Shown here: positions 1-5,889 of the stretch, one piece after another
Layout: the number at the start of each line of letters is the position of its first letter
How positions within the stretch are numbered: position 1 is the stretch's first letter
Assembly: GCA_905207535.1 (NCBI GenBank)
Contig: CAJLLX010000052.1
Coordinates: forward strand, 1 to 12,672
Reading direction: 5' to 3'
DNA: 12,672 nt
DNA from: an uncultured Muribaculaceae bacterium
Lineage (GTDB): Bacteria > Bacteroidota > Bacteroidia > Bacteroidales > Muribaculaceae
Position numbers and translations under genes: made by a program
The notes under the pieces: model-generated
What the model was told of the DNA's origin: nothing
What the model saw: the letters and a program-made list of their open reading frames with translations, nothing else
Database searches by the model: none

Positions 1-292
1 ACGGCGCAGGCGGCGGATGGCGCGAGCCTCCGCGGGGCCTGAGAAGCTGAAGGCAAGCACGCCCTCCCCCCTTCCTCCCGAGGCGCGTGTGTAGGCTATG
101 CCCGGTGCGTGGACAAAAAGGCGACCTGAGAAAGCCGATGCCTCCCATAGCGAGGCGCGGACGGCGGGGAACCCTGCAGGAGCCGGATCCTACGACAATG
201 AGGCGCGGGCCGCGATGCCCGCTCAGGAGCCTCGGAGTCGGGAAAAGTCAGTGGAACAGATTTTTTTATAAATCGCTTTAACATCAGCAAAA
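1..292 (+). other. GC-rich spacer upstream of rplP (possible rpsC 3' end)
   Basis: By conserved gene order rpsC should lie just upstream, so the first bases may hold its last codons. The three frames stop at 42, 93 and 54, and none gives a tail I can recognise as S3, so I do not call a gene. The rest is GC-rich, holding an imperfect tandem repeat (152-231) and a perfect 6-bp hairpin (205-210 with 217-222). It becomes AT-rich from about 257 up to the rplP start. A 64-codon GTG-started frame (87-281) lies here but has arginine/proline-rich low-complexity content and no recognisable family. Confidence 0.6.
152..231 (+). repeat. Imperfect tandem repeat, two copies, about 48-bp period
   Basis: GAGGCGCGG occurs at 152-160 and again at 200-208. 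Each is followed 24-25 bases later by CAGGAGCC (177-184 and 224-231). A third AGGCGCG lies at 81-87, 72 bases before the first copy. The second unit contains the hairpin GCGGGC / GCCCGC. Copies have diverged between the anchors. The period was found by eye. Confidence 0.55.
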
Positions 293-724
293 ATGTTACA
301 ACCGAAAAAAACAAAATTTCGCAGAGTCCAGAAAGGTCGCGCCAAGGGCAACGCCCAGCGTGGCAATCAGCTCGCTTTCGGTTCGTTCGGCATCAAGACA
401 CTTGAGACCAAGTGGATCACCGGACGTCAGATCGAGGCGGCCCGTGTCGCTGTGACCCGTTATATGCAGCGCCAGGGTCAGCTCTGGATCCGCATCTTCC
501 CGGATAAACCCATCACCAAGAAGCCTTTGGATGTACGTATGGGTAAAGGTAAAGGTAACCCCGAGGGTTTTGTGGCCAGTGTGACACCCGGCCGCATGAT
601 TATCGAGATCGACGGTGTGCCCTATGATGTAGCCAAGGAGGCTCTTCGCCTGGGTGCCCAGAAGCTCCCGGTGACCACCAAGTTCGTTGTCAGCCGTGAT
701 TATGATCCGAGTCAGAACGTGTAA
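293..724 (+). CDS. rplP: Large ribosomal subunit protein uL16
   Basis: L16 binds 23S rRNA near the A site and central protuberance and helps position aminoacyl-tRNA; it is a late assembly protein. The 143-residue product has the full family pattern: MLQPKKTKFRR at the N terminus, QIEAARVAVTRYMQRQGQLW around residues 46-65, IRIFPDKPITKKP, then RMGKGKGNPEGFVASVTPGR, and KLPVTTKFV near the end. Length is usual (136-144). The ATG at 293 gives the standard N terminus. It follows an AT-rich zone with no Shine-Dalgarno sequence, as is normal in Bacteroidetes. It is first in a tight run of six genes; rpmC begins 12 bases after its stop. The spacer before it is unusually long, so expression may depend on read-through from the S10 part of the cluster. 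Confidence 0.98.
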   Translation: MLQPKKTKFRRVQKGRAKGNAQRGNQLAFGSFGIKTLETKWITGRQIEAARVAVTRYMQRQGQLWIRIFPDKPITKKPLDVRMGKGKGNPEGFVASVTPGRMIIEIDGVPYDVAKEALRLGAQKLPVTTKFVVSRDYDPSQNV

Positions 725-736
725 TAACAAGCCGCT

Positions 737-934
737 ATGAAGAAAGAAGAAATCAAAGAACTTTCGACAGCCGATCTCAAGGAGCGTCTGGCTCAGATGG
801 AGAAGGAGTATCTTCAGGAGAAGGCGACACATGCAGTGTCTCCTCTGGACAATCCGTCGAAGATCACTCTTGACCGCAAGATGATAGCCCGTGTGAAGAC
901 GGAGCTTCGCTCGCGCGAGCTTAATGCGAAATAA
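737..934 (+). CDS. rpmC: Large ribosomal subunit protein uL29
   Basis: L29 is a small two-helix protein near the polypeptide exit tunnel, next to L23, where nascent-chain factors dock. The 65-residue product starts MKKEEIKELSTADLKERL and ends with a helix containing KMIARVKTELRSRELNAK, the expected coiled hairpin of alpha helices. Size is normal (60-72). It sits in its canonical place between rplP and rpsQ, with gaps of 12 and 35 bases. The start is the first in-frame ATG and gives a typical N terminus. No Shine-Dalgarno is visible. Confidence 0.97.
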   Translation: MKKEEIKELSTADLKERLAQMEKEYLQEKATHAVSPLDNPSKITLDRKMIARVKTELRSRELNAK

Positions 935-969
935 TCACTAACCCCAACCAACTTTACCATCAGAAAAAA

Positions 970-1230
970 ATGGAAGAAAAAAGAAATCTTAGAAAAGAGC
1001 GTATCGGGGTTGTGTCGAGCAACAAAGGTGACAAGACCATCACGGTGACCGTGAAGTGGAAGGAGAAACACCCCATCTACGGCAAGTTCGTCAACAAGAC
1101 GAAGAAATATCATGCGCACGACGAGAAGAACGAGTGCAGCGTAGGCGACACCGTTCGCCTTATGGAGACTCGTCCTCTGTCGAAGACGAAGCGCTGGCGT
1201 TTAGTAGAAATCATCGAAAAAGTTAAGTAA
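970..1230 (+). CDS. rpsQ: Small ribosomal subunit protein uS17
   Basis: S17 is a primary 16S rRNA-binding OB-fold protein needed for early 30S assembly and involved in decoding fidelity. The 86-residue product starts MEEKRNLRKERIGVVSSNKG. It carries DKTITVTVKWKEKHPIYGKF and the C-terminal family signature GDTVRLMETRPLSKTKRWRL (about residues 59-78). Length is typical. The start lies after a run of A residues and fits the usual N terminus. Only two bases separate its stop from the rplN ATG, which suggests coupled translation. Confidence 0.98.
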   Translation: MEEKRNLRKERIGVVSSNKGDKTITVTVKWKEKHPIYGKFVNKTKKYHAHDEKNECSVGDTVRLMETRPLSKTKRWRLVEIIEKVK

Positions 1231-1232
1231 CC

Positions 1233-1598
1233 ATGATACAGACCGAATCACGTTTAACCGTTGCCGACAACAGCGGGGCAAAAGAGGCGCTGTGCATCCA
1301 TGTGCTGGGTGGCACGGGTCGCCGTTATGCATCGGTGGGCGACATCATCGTAGTTTCCGTGAAGAGTGTAATACCCTCTTCCGATGTCAAGAAGGGCACT
1401 GTATCGAAGGCAGTAGTGGTGCGCACGAAGAAGGAAGTGCGCCGCGCCGACGGGTCGTATATCCGTTTCGACGACAATGCCTGTGTGCTTCTTAACAACG
1501 CCGGCGAGCTTCGCGGCACCCGTATCTTCGGTCCGGTGGCTCGTGAACTTCGTGCGACCAACATGAAGATAGTGTCACTGGCACCTGAGGTGCTCTAA
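1233..1598 (+). CDS. rplN: Large ribosomal subunit protein uL14
   Basis: L14 is a beta-barrel protein at the subunit interface that contacts 16S rRNA helix 14 and neighbours L19. The 121-residue product is the usual length and highly conserved: MIQTESRLTVADNSGAKEA at the N terminus, GGTGRRYASVGDIIVVSVK in the middle, and GTRIFGPVARELRATNMKIV followed by SLAPEVL at the end. The start is fixed by the standard MIQ N terminus and lies two bases after rpsQ. The next gene follows after 40 bases. Confidence 0.98.
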   Translation: MIQTESRLTVADNSGAKEALCIHVLGGTGRRYASVGDIIVVSVKSVIPSSDVKKGTVSKAVVVRTKKEVRRADGSYIRFDDNACVLLNNAGELRGTRIFGPVARELRATNMKIVSLAPEVL

Positions 1599-1638
1599 GT
1601 TTTCACCACCACAATCAGTAAAAAACGTCACAACCCCA

Positions 1639-1959
1639 ATGAGCAAATTAAATATCAAAAAGGGCGATACCGTTTACGTGCTGTCCGGTGAGGACAAGGG
1701 CCAGCAGGGCCGTGTCCTGTCGGTGCAGGCTGCGAAGCAGCGTGCGATCGTAGAGGGTATCAATATCGTGTCGAAGAGCACGAAACCGAGTGCGAAGCAT
1801 CCGCAGGGTGGCATCGTAAAGATGGAGGCACCCATCCACATTTCCAACCTTGCTCTGATCGACCCCAAGAGCGGCAAGCCTACCCGTGTGGGCTACCGTG
1901 TGAACGAGAAGGGCGAGAAAGTACGTTACGCTAAAAAATCAGGAGAGGAGATCAAGTAA
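1639..1959 (+). CDS. rplX: Large ribosomal subunit protein uL24
   Basis: L24 is an early assembly initiator of the 50S subunit that binds the 5' domain of 23S rRNA. The 106-residue product has a KOW motif near residues 5-32 (KKGDTVYVLSGEDKGQQGRV). The central NIVSKSTKPSAKHPQGGIV and C-terminal GYRVNEKGEKVRY patterns are typical. Length is normal. Its stop codon overlaps the rplE start by one base (TAATG), a common coupling arrangement for this pair. Confidence 0.98.
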   Translation: MSKLNIKKGDTVYVLSGEDKGQQGRVLSVQAAKQRAIVEGINIVSKSTKPSAKHPQGGIVKMEAPIHISNLALIDPKSGKPTRVGYRVNEKGEKVRYAKKSGEEIK

Positions 1960-2504
1960 TGAGCAGCACAAATCTGAAAAAACAGTACGACGAGAAGATC
2001 GTGCCCGCCCTTACCAAGGAGTTCAACTACACTACTCCTATGCAGGTGCCTCACCTGAAGAAGATCGTGATCAACGAGGGCCTCGGCGAGGCAACCCAGG
2101 ACAAGAAGATCATCGAGACAGCAATCAACGAGCTTACCGCCATCACCGGCCAGAAGGCAGTGGCCACCCTGTCGAAGAAGGATATCTCCAACTTCAAGGT
2201 GCGCAAAAAGATGCCTATCGGTGTGCGTGTGACTCTGCGTCGCGAGAAGATGTATGAATTCCTGGAGCGCCTGATCCGTGTGGCTCTGCCCCGAATCCGC
2301 GACTTCAAGGGTATAGAAGGCAAGCTCGACGGCCGCGGCAACTACACGCTGGGCATCACCGAGCAGATCATTTTCCCGGAGATCAACATCGACAGCATCA
2401 GCAAGCTGATGGGTATGAACATCACCTTCGTGACATCGGCCAACACCGATGAGGAGGGCTTCGCTCTGCTGAAACAGTTCGGTCTTCCGTTCAAGAACAA
2501 GTAA
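1959..2504 (+). CDS. rplE: Large ribosomal subunit protein uL5
   Basis: L5 binds 5S rRNA and anchors it in the central protuberance, contacting P-site tRNA and S13. The 181-residue product shows the family pattern: LKKIVINEGLGEA near residues 30-42, ITGQKAVATLSKKDISNFKV, then MPIGVRVTLRREKMYEFLER, and a C-terminal segment with YTLGITEQIIFPEI and ANTDEEGFALL. Length matches the family (about 178-185). The start ATG overlaps the rplX stop. It is the last gene before a strong terminator-like hairpin that begins 12 bases after its stop, so it probably ends a transcription unit or marks an attenuation point. Confidence 0.98.
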   Translation: MSSTNLKKQYDEKIVPALTKEFNYTTPMQVPHLKKIVINEGLGEATQDKKIIETAINELTAITGQKAVATLSKKDISNFKVRKKMPIGVRVTLRREKMYEFLERLIRVALPRIRDFKGIEGKLDGRGNYTLGITEQIIFPEINIDSISKLMGMNITFVTSANTDEEGFALLKQFGLPFKNK

Positions 2505-2515
2505 AGAAACCGACG

Positions 2516-2560
2516 AAAACAACAATTTGTGGCGAAATTCGCCGCAAATTGTTGTTTTTC
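2516..2560 (+). terminator. Strong intrinsic terminator-like hairpin after rplE
   Basis: Bases 2516-2534 pair with 2540-2558 in a 19-bp stem with a single G-U wobble (2530 with 2544). The loop is AAATT (2535-2539) and the 3' arm ends in a T run at 2555-2559. The 5' arm begins with an A run, so the element could also terminate from the minus strand. It lies 12 bases past the rplE stop, in the middle of an operon that is normally transcribed without a break here. Confidence 0.85.
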
Positions 2561-2582
2561 TGTAAATTTTTTCGCAATTTTG
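2551..2582 (+). promoter_or_regulatory. Possible Bacteroidetes-type promoter for rpsN
   Basis: CAATTTTG at 2575-2582 resembles the Bacteroidetes -7 box TAnnTTTG with one mismatch at the first T. GTTG at 2551-2554 could serve as the -33 element, 20 bases upstream. It overlaps the tail of the terminator stem. A start near 2590 would give rpsN a leader of about 230 nt. This is inference from a weak consensus and from the need to restart transcription after the hairpin. Confidence 0.4.
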
Positions 2583-2817
2583 CACGTTGAAAATCAGGGG
2601 CATCAGATGGCGAGGGCGCCAAAACGGCTTCGTAAAGTGATTTTCGACCTCTTGCGGGTGTCGCATCAGTGTGACAGTCAGCAAGATATGCAATGTTAAG
2701 CCCCGGCCCGCTTCGGTCGTGCAGCTGCTGAAAAGCAGTGCCGGCGGAAGGCGAGCTTTTGTGGCAAAAACATGATTGACCCGAAAAGTAACAGGAATTT
2801 ACTCTTTATATAGTACA
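2583..2817 (+). other. Structured leader region upstream of rpsN
   Basis: This is the rest of the 313-base gap between rplE and rpsN. It holds a candidate branched RNA: CCGGC (2703-2707) can pair with GCCGG (2740-2744), enclosing the hairpin CTGCT-GAAA-AGCAG (2725-2738), which has a GNRA tetraloop, and a small TTCG hairpin around 2710-2717. The last 50 bases are AT-rich up to the start codon. I see no coding sequence. The location before rpsN-rpsH would suit an autoregulatory leader, but no ligand protein can be assigned. Confidence 0.45.
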
Positions 2818-3087
2818 ATGGCAAAAGAATCAATGAAAGCCCGCGAGGTGAAGCGCGCCAAGCTGGTGGCAAAATATGCCGCCAAGAAGGCTGCTCTGAA
2901 GGCTGCCGGCGAGTATGAGGCTCTGCAGCTGCTGCCGAAGAATGCATCTTCGGTGCGTCTGCACAACCGCTGCTCGATCACCGGTCGTCCGAAGGGGTAC
3001 ATGCGCCAGTTCGGCATCTCGCGTATCCAGTTCCGCGAGATGGCTTCTGCCGGTCTGATCCCCGGTGTGAAGAAGGCCAGCTGGTGA
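2818..3087 (+). CDS. rpsN: Small ribosomal subunit protein uS14, zinc-free form
   Basis: S14 is a late-assembly protein of the 30S head. The 89-residue product runs from MAKESMKAREVKRAKLV to GLIPGVKKASW and carries RLHNRCSITGRPKGYMRQFG and ISRIQFREMA. It is the longer form without the CxxC zinc ribbon; its one cysteine is in the RCSITGRP signature. The frame is open upstream to an ATG at 2776, but that would add 14 residues not found in the family, so I place the start at 2818. It is isolated: 313 bases from rplE and 590 bases from rpsH, although the three are usually packed together. Confidence 0.96.
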   Translation: MAKESMKAREVKRAKLVAKYAAKKAALKAAGEYEALQLLPKNASSVRLHNRCSITGRPKGYMRQFGISRIQFREMASAGLIPGVKKASW

Positions 3088-3094
3088 TGCCGGT

Positions 3095-3118
3095 GTCCCG
3101 CGAATTCGATTGCGGGAC
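3095..3118 (+). repeat. Inverted repeat just after rpsN
   Basis: GTCCCGC (3095-3101) and GCGGGAC (3112-3118) form a perfect 7-bp stem with a 10-base loop, beginning 8 bases past the rpsN stop. No T run follows, so it does not look like a standard intrinsic terminator. It could protect the 3' end of a processed rpsN message. Confidence 0.6.
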
Positions 3119-3254
3119 CGCTTCGCCGATGTGCAGGCTTCGCTTGCATGCGACTACCACGACTAAGGCTCCGGGCGGCGGAGCTGAGAGGAGCGAAATC
3201 CTCCCTGAGATGACCGCCTGAGCGAGCCGGCTCTGCGACGAAGGCCCCCCGAAA

Positions 3255-3310
3255 GCCCCTCACCCCGCTAAAGCGCTGCTTTGCGGGCCTCTCCCGAGCG
3301 AGGGAGGGCG
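3255..3310 (+). repeat. Double-hairpin palindromic element (REP-like)
   Basis: Two adjacent hairpins: CCCGC plus AAAGC (3264-3274, one bulged T) with GCTTTGCGGG (3278-3287), then CCTCTCCC (from 3288) with GGGAGGG (3302-3308), loop GAGCGA. The layout CCCCTCACCCC - hairpin - CCTCTCCC - GGGAGGG resembles dispersed intergenic palindromes I have seen in Gram-negative genomes. Family membership is inference; copy number elsewhere in the genome is unknown. Confidence 0.5.
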
Positions 3311-3677
3311 GTAGGAGGCGAAATGAGGCCTGAGACGACGACTGAAGGGCTGCGTAAGCAGGAGTTCACGCCGCATACACGCTTTTGAGGCTATGGCCCG
3401 GGAGAGCGCGGGGATGCGGAGGAGTATCAGACAGGACCTTCGGGTAAGCCCAATTCTGCGGGACCCCCCGGATGGAAACCGTGCCCGGCTCTGAACCCCG
3501 GCAACGCCGGCAGCGACCCACCAACCGAGGCTGCCGTGTGACAGTGTTAAATATTGTTGGGAACTTCGGCTCCCACGCTTCTGAGGACTACTGCTGATGC
3601 CGGCGACGGCGCCAAAGGGGCAGAAGCGGGCGCGACGAAGAGTGATTCCCAATCAATTTAAAAACTTTTCAACAACA

Positions 3678-4076
3678 ATGACTGATCCAATAGCAGATTA
3701 TCTGACAAGATTGAGGAACGCCATCAAAGCACAGCATCGTGTTGTGGAGATCCCTGCCTCAAACTTGAAAAAGGAGATCACCAAGATTCTCTTCGAGCAA
3801 GGCTACATCCTTAATTACAAGTTTATTGAGGGTGAGAACCCTGCCGGCACCATCAAGGTGGCTCTGAAGTATGACCCCATTGACCGCGTGAATGCCATCA
3901 AGGGCTTGGTGCGTGCGTCGCGTCCGGGTCTTCGCCAGTACACTGGCTACAAAAATATGCCCCGAGTGTTGAACGGCTTAGGCATCGCAATCCTGTCTAC
4001 CTCCAAAGGCGTCATGACCAATAAGAAGGCGTCGGAGCTGAAGATAGGCGGTGAGGTGCTTTGCTACGTATATTAA
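3678..4076 (+). CDS. rpsH: Small ribosomal subunit protein uS8
   Basis: S8 binds helix 21 of 16S rRNA, organises the central domain, and in E. coli represses the spc operon by binding its mRNA. The 132-residue product starts MTDPIADYLTRLRNAIKAQH and ends with the family signature STSKGVMTNKKASELKIGGE followed by VLCYVY. Length is typical. The open frame extends upstream to 3597, but those 27 residues are encoded by the GC-rich spacer and are not part of the family, so the ATG at 3678 is chosen. It heads a tight block with rplF, rplR, rpsE and rpmD. Whether S8 autoregulates here is not shown by the sequence. Confidence 0.97.
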   Translation: MTDPIADYLTRLRNAIKAQHRVVEIPASNLKKEITKILFEQGYILNYKFIEGENPAGTIKVALKYDPIDRVNAIKGLVRASRPGLRQYTGYKNMPRVLNGLGIAILSTSKGVMTNKKASELKIGGEVLCYVY

Positions 4077-4084
4077 TCTTAATC

Positions 4085-4100
4085 AGGAGGAATAAAGCAT
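4085..4100 (+). promoter_or_regulatory. Strong Shine-Dalgarno sequence for rplF
   Basis: AGGAGG at 4085-4090 lies 10 bases before the rplF ATG. It is the only clear Shine-Dalgarno sequence I see at the starts in this window; the others follow A-rich stretches. In Bacteroidetes the 16S anti-Shine-Dalgarno is normally sequestered, so a perfect match is notable. Confidence 0.7.
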
Positions 4101-4658
4101 ATGTCAAGAATAGGTAAAGCTCCCATTGAGATTCCCGCAGGTGTCGAGGTAAAGGTCGATGCCAACAACGTAGTGACAGTGAAGGGCCCGAAGGGCACTC
4201 TCACTCAGGCAGTCAACCCCGAGTTTACAATCAATCAGGATGGCAATCATCTGACAATCAGCCGTCCGAGCGACGACCGCGAGCACCGCGCCCAGCATGG
4301 TCTGTACCGCGCACTGGTACACAACATGGTGGTAGGTGTATCGACCGGTTACCGTAAAGAAATGGAATTGGTAGGTGTGGGTTACCGTGCCACAGCCACC
4401 GGCCAGGTGCTGGAGCTGTCGCTTGGTTTCTCTCACGCAATATATATCAAGCTTCCCCAGGAAGTGAAGGTAGAGGCCAAGAGCGAGCGCAACAAGAATC
4501 CTCTGATCATCCTTGAGAGCGATGACAAGCAGCTTCTGGGCCAGGTATGTGCCAAGATACGCTCACTGCGCAAGCCTGAACCTTACAAGGGCAAGGGTAT
4601 CAAGTTCGTCGGCGAGGTAATCCGCCGCAAGTCTGGTAAAACGGCAGGTGCCAAATAA
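4101..4658 (+). CDS. rplF: Large ribosomal subunit protein uL6
   Basis: L6 sits at the base of the 50S stalk near the sarcin-ricin loop and is needed for factor-dependent GTPase steps and late assembly. The 185-residue product begins MSRIGKAPIEIPAGVEVKV, has LVGVGYRATATGQVLELSLG at the domain boundary (around residue 92), and ends with the signature KPEPYKGKGIKFVGEVIRRK. Length is typical (176-190). The start is supported by the conserved N terminus and a clear Shine-Dalgarno. The gap to rpsH is 24 bases and to rplR 13 bases. Confidence 0.98.
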   Translation: MSRIGKAPIEIPAGVEVKVDANNVVTVKGPKGTLTQAVNPEFTINQDGNHLTISRPSDDREHRAQHGLYRALVHNMVVGVSTGYRKEMELVGVGYRATATGQVLELSLGFSHAIYIKLPQEVKVEAKSERNKNPLIILESDDKQLLGQVCAKIRSLRKPEPYKGKGIKFVGEVIRRKSGKTAGAK

Positions 4659-4671
4659 AAAGTAAACTATC

Positions 4672-5013
4672 ATGATCTCAAAGCAAGAAAGAAGAAATAA
4701 GATCAAGGCACGCATCCGCGGCAAAGTTTCGGGCACCGCATCGCGTCCCCGCATGAGTGTGTTCCGCAGCAACAAGCAGATCTATGTTCAGGTAATAGAC
4801 GACGCCGAGGGGAAGACCCTTGTATGCGCTTCGTCGAAGGGGATAGAGGAAGGTACCAAGATCGAGATTGCAGCGAAGGTGGGCAAAGCCATCGCCGAGA
4901 AGGCTCTTGCAGCCGGTGTGACCGAGGTGGTATTCGACCGTAACGGTTATCTTTTCCACGGACGTGTAAAATCGTTGGCTGACGCAGCTCGCGAAGGCGG
5001 ACTTAAATTCTGA
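4672..5013 (+). CDS. rplR: Large ribosomal subunit protein uL18
   Basis: L18 binds 5S rRNA together with L5 and helps place it in the central protuberance. The 113-residue product has the basic N terminus of the family, RRNKIKARIRGKVSGTASRP, then RMSVFRSNKQIYVQVIDDAE, and ends with VVFDRNGYLFHGRVKSLADA and AREGGLKF. Length is usual (about 112-120). The gap to rpsE is 8 bases. The start ATG gives the standard short N terminus. Confidence 0.98.
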   Translation: MISKQERRNKIKARIRGKVSGTASRPRMSVFRSNKQIYVQVIDDAEGKTLVCASSKGIEEGTKIEIAAKVGKAIAEKALAAGVTEVVFDRNGYLFHGRVKSLADAAREGGLKF

Positions 5014-5021
5014 AAACAATC

Positions 5022-5540
5022 ATGGCAAAAAGAAACAACAGAGTAAAATCCACTAACGATATAGAGTTGAAGGATCGCCTGGTGGCCATCAACCGCGTTA
5101 CGAAGGTGACGAAGGGTGGCCGCACGTTCACGTTTGCTGCCATCGTGGTAGTAGGTGACGGGAACGGTATCGTAGGCTGGGGTCTTGGAAAGGCCAATGA
5201 GGTGACAGCCGCCATCGCCAAGGGCGTGGAGGCCGCTAAGAAGAACCTTATCCGTGTGCCCATCAACAAGGGTACTATCCCCCACGAGCAGGTGGCCAAA
5301 TTCGGTGGTTCGCGTGTGCTTCTGAAGCCGGCGTCTCACGGTACCGGTGTAAAGGCCGGTGGCGCTATGCGTGCCGTGCTTGAGAGCGTGGGTGTGACCG
5401 ACGTGCTGGCCAAGAGCAAGGGCTCGTCGAACCCCCACAACCTTGTAAAGGCTACGATCGCCGCTCTCGACGAGATGCGTTCTCCGGCTCAGATTGCCCA
5501 GAACCGCGGTATATCGGTAAGCCAGGTGTTCAACGGCTGA
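5022..5540 (+). CDS. rpsE: Small ribosomal subunit protein uS5
   Basis: S5 lies at the mRNA entry channel of the 30S subunit with S3 and S4 and affects accuracy and mRNA unwinding. The 172-residue product has the N-terminal double-stranded RNA-binding domain with GGRTFTFAAIVVVGDGNGIV and GWGLGKANEVTAAIAKG (about residues 30-67). The C-terminal domain contains SKGSSNPHNLVKATIAALDE. Length matches the family (about 160-175). It is followed by rpmD after 29 bases. Confidence 0.98.
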   Translation: MAKRNNRVKSTNDIELKDRLVAINRVTKVTKGGRTFTFAAIVVVGDGNGIVGWGLGKANEVTAAIAKGVEAAKKNLIRVPINKGTIPHEQVAKFGGSRVLLKPASHGTGVKAGGAMRAVLESVGVTDVLAKSKGSSNPHNLVKATIAALDEMRSPAQIAQNRGISVSQVFNG

Positions 5541-5569
5541 AAAGCCACTAAAAAGCAGAATACTGAGAC

Positions 5570-5749
5570 ATGGCACAGATAAAGATCAAGCAGATCAAGA
5601 GCCGTATCGGCGCACCGGCAGTGCAGAAGCGCACTCTCGATGCCCTGGGGCTGAAGAAGATGAACCACACAGTGGTGAAAGAGGATACACCCTCGGTGCT
5701 GGGCATGGTAGCCCGCGTACACCATCTGGTGGAGGTGACCAAAGCCTGA
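5570..5749 (+). CDS. rpmD: Large ribosomal subunit protein uL30
   Basis: L30 is a small globular 50S protein near the surface of domain II of 23S rRNA. Translation from the ATG at 5570 gives 59 residues: MAQIKIKQIKSRIGAPAVQK at the N terminus, TLDALGLKKMNHTVV in the middle, and a C-terminal GMVARVHHLVEVTKA before a TGA at 5747-5749. This is the standard size and pattern (58-61 residues). It is the last gene of a tight block; a 140-base GC-rich spacer follows immediately. Confidence 0.96.
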   Translation: MAQIKIKQIKSRIGAPAVQKRTLDALGLKKMNHTVVKEDTPSVLGMVARVHHLVEVTKA

Positions 5750-5889
5750 AAGGGCCTGAGTCGCTGACGGGCCCGGCGGGGCGCAATGTCGCGGCGACGG
5801 ATGTCGCCGGCGCGCGAGAGCCACTCCGGAGGTCCCGGCAATCAAGAGAAAAGTAACAAAATAAGCAATCAGAAAAATCTATCATAATT
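5750..5889 (+). other. Spacer between rpmD and rplO with perfect hairpin
   Basis: The first 90 bases are GC-rich, with CGGCGAC (5792-5798) pairing perfectly with GTCGCCG (5803-5809) around a GGAT loop, and GCCTGAG at 5754-5760. The last 50 bases are AT-rich and lead to the rplO start. No T run follows the hairpin and no coding frame is apparent. Confidence 0.65.

Larger units (their letters stand above)
3088..3677 (+). other. 590-bp GC-rich, hairpin-dense spacer between rpsN and rpsH
   Basis: No gene is recognisable on either strand. The spacer contains at least seven inverted repeats: 3095-3101 with 3112-3118; 3132-3138 with 3142-3148; 3188-3192 with 3199-3203; 3264-3274 with 3278-3287 (one bulge); 3289-3295 with 3302-3308; 3350-3353 with 3358-3361 (GTAA loop); and 3558-3564 with 3569-3575 (TTCG loop, one mismatch). 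GCCTGAG occurs at 3216 and 3328. Only the last 30 or so bases before rpsH are AT-rich. A 130-codon minus-strand frame (3260-3652) is open but resembles no family I know. Confidence 0.7.

Noticed and set aside
87..281. 64-codon + strand frame before rplP
   Set aside because: GTG start, arginine/proline-rich composition produced by GC-rich repeats, no recognisable family; treated as spacer.
1926..2693. 255-codon minus-strand frame over rplE
   Set aside because: Shadow of rplE extended through the terminator region; no motif and no plausible start context.
2776..2817. N-terminal extension of rpsN from ATG 2776
   Set aside because: The 14 added residues are not part of the S14 family; ATG 2818 gives the conserved MAKESMKARE start.
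3541..3570. Possible promoter in the AT-rich patch before rpsH
   Set aside because: The best -7 like string has two or more mismatches to TAnnTTTG and no -33 box at the right distance.
3260..3652. 130-codon minus-strand frame between rpsN and rpsH
   Set aside because: Lies over the hairpin-dense spacer, has low-complexity serine/arginine-rich content and no motif I recognise. Inverted repeats explain the open frame without coding.
3597..3677. N-terminal extension of rpsH from ATG 3597
   Set aside because: Encoded by the GC-rich spacer and unlike S8; ATG 3678 gives the conserved MTDPIADYLTR start.
3088..3677. CRISPR array or insertion sequence in the largest spacer
   Set aside because: No regular direct repeats with spacers, no terminal inverted repeats with target duplication that I can see, and no transposase frame.
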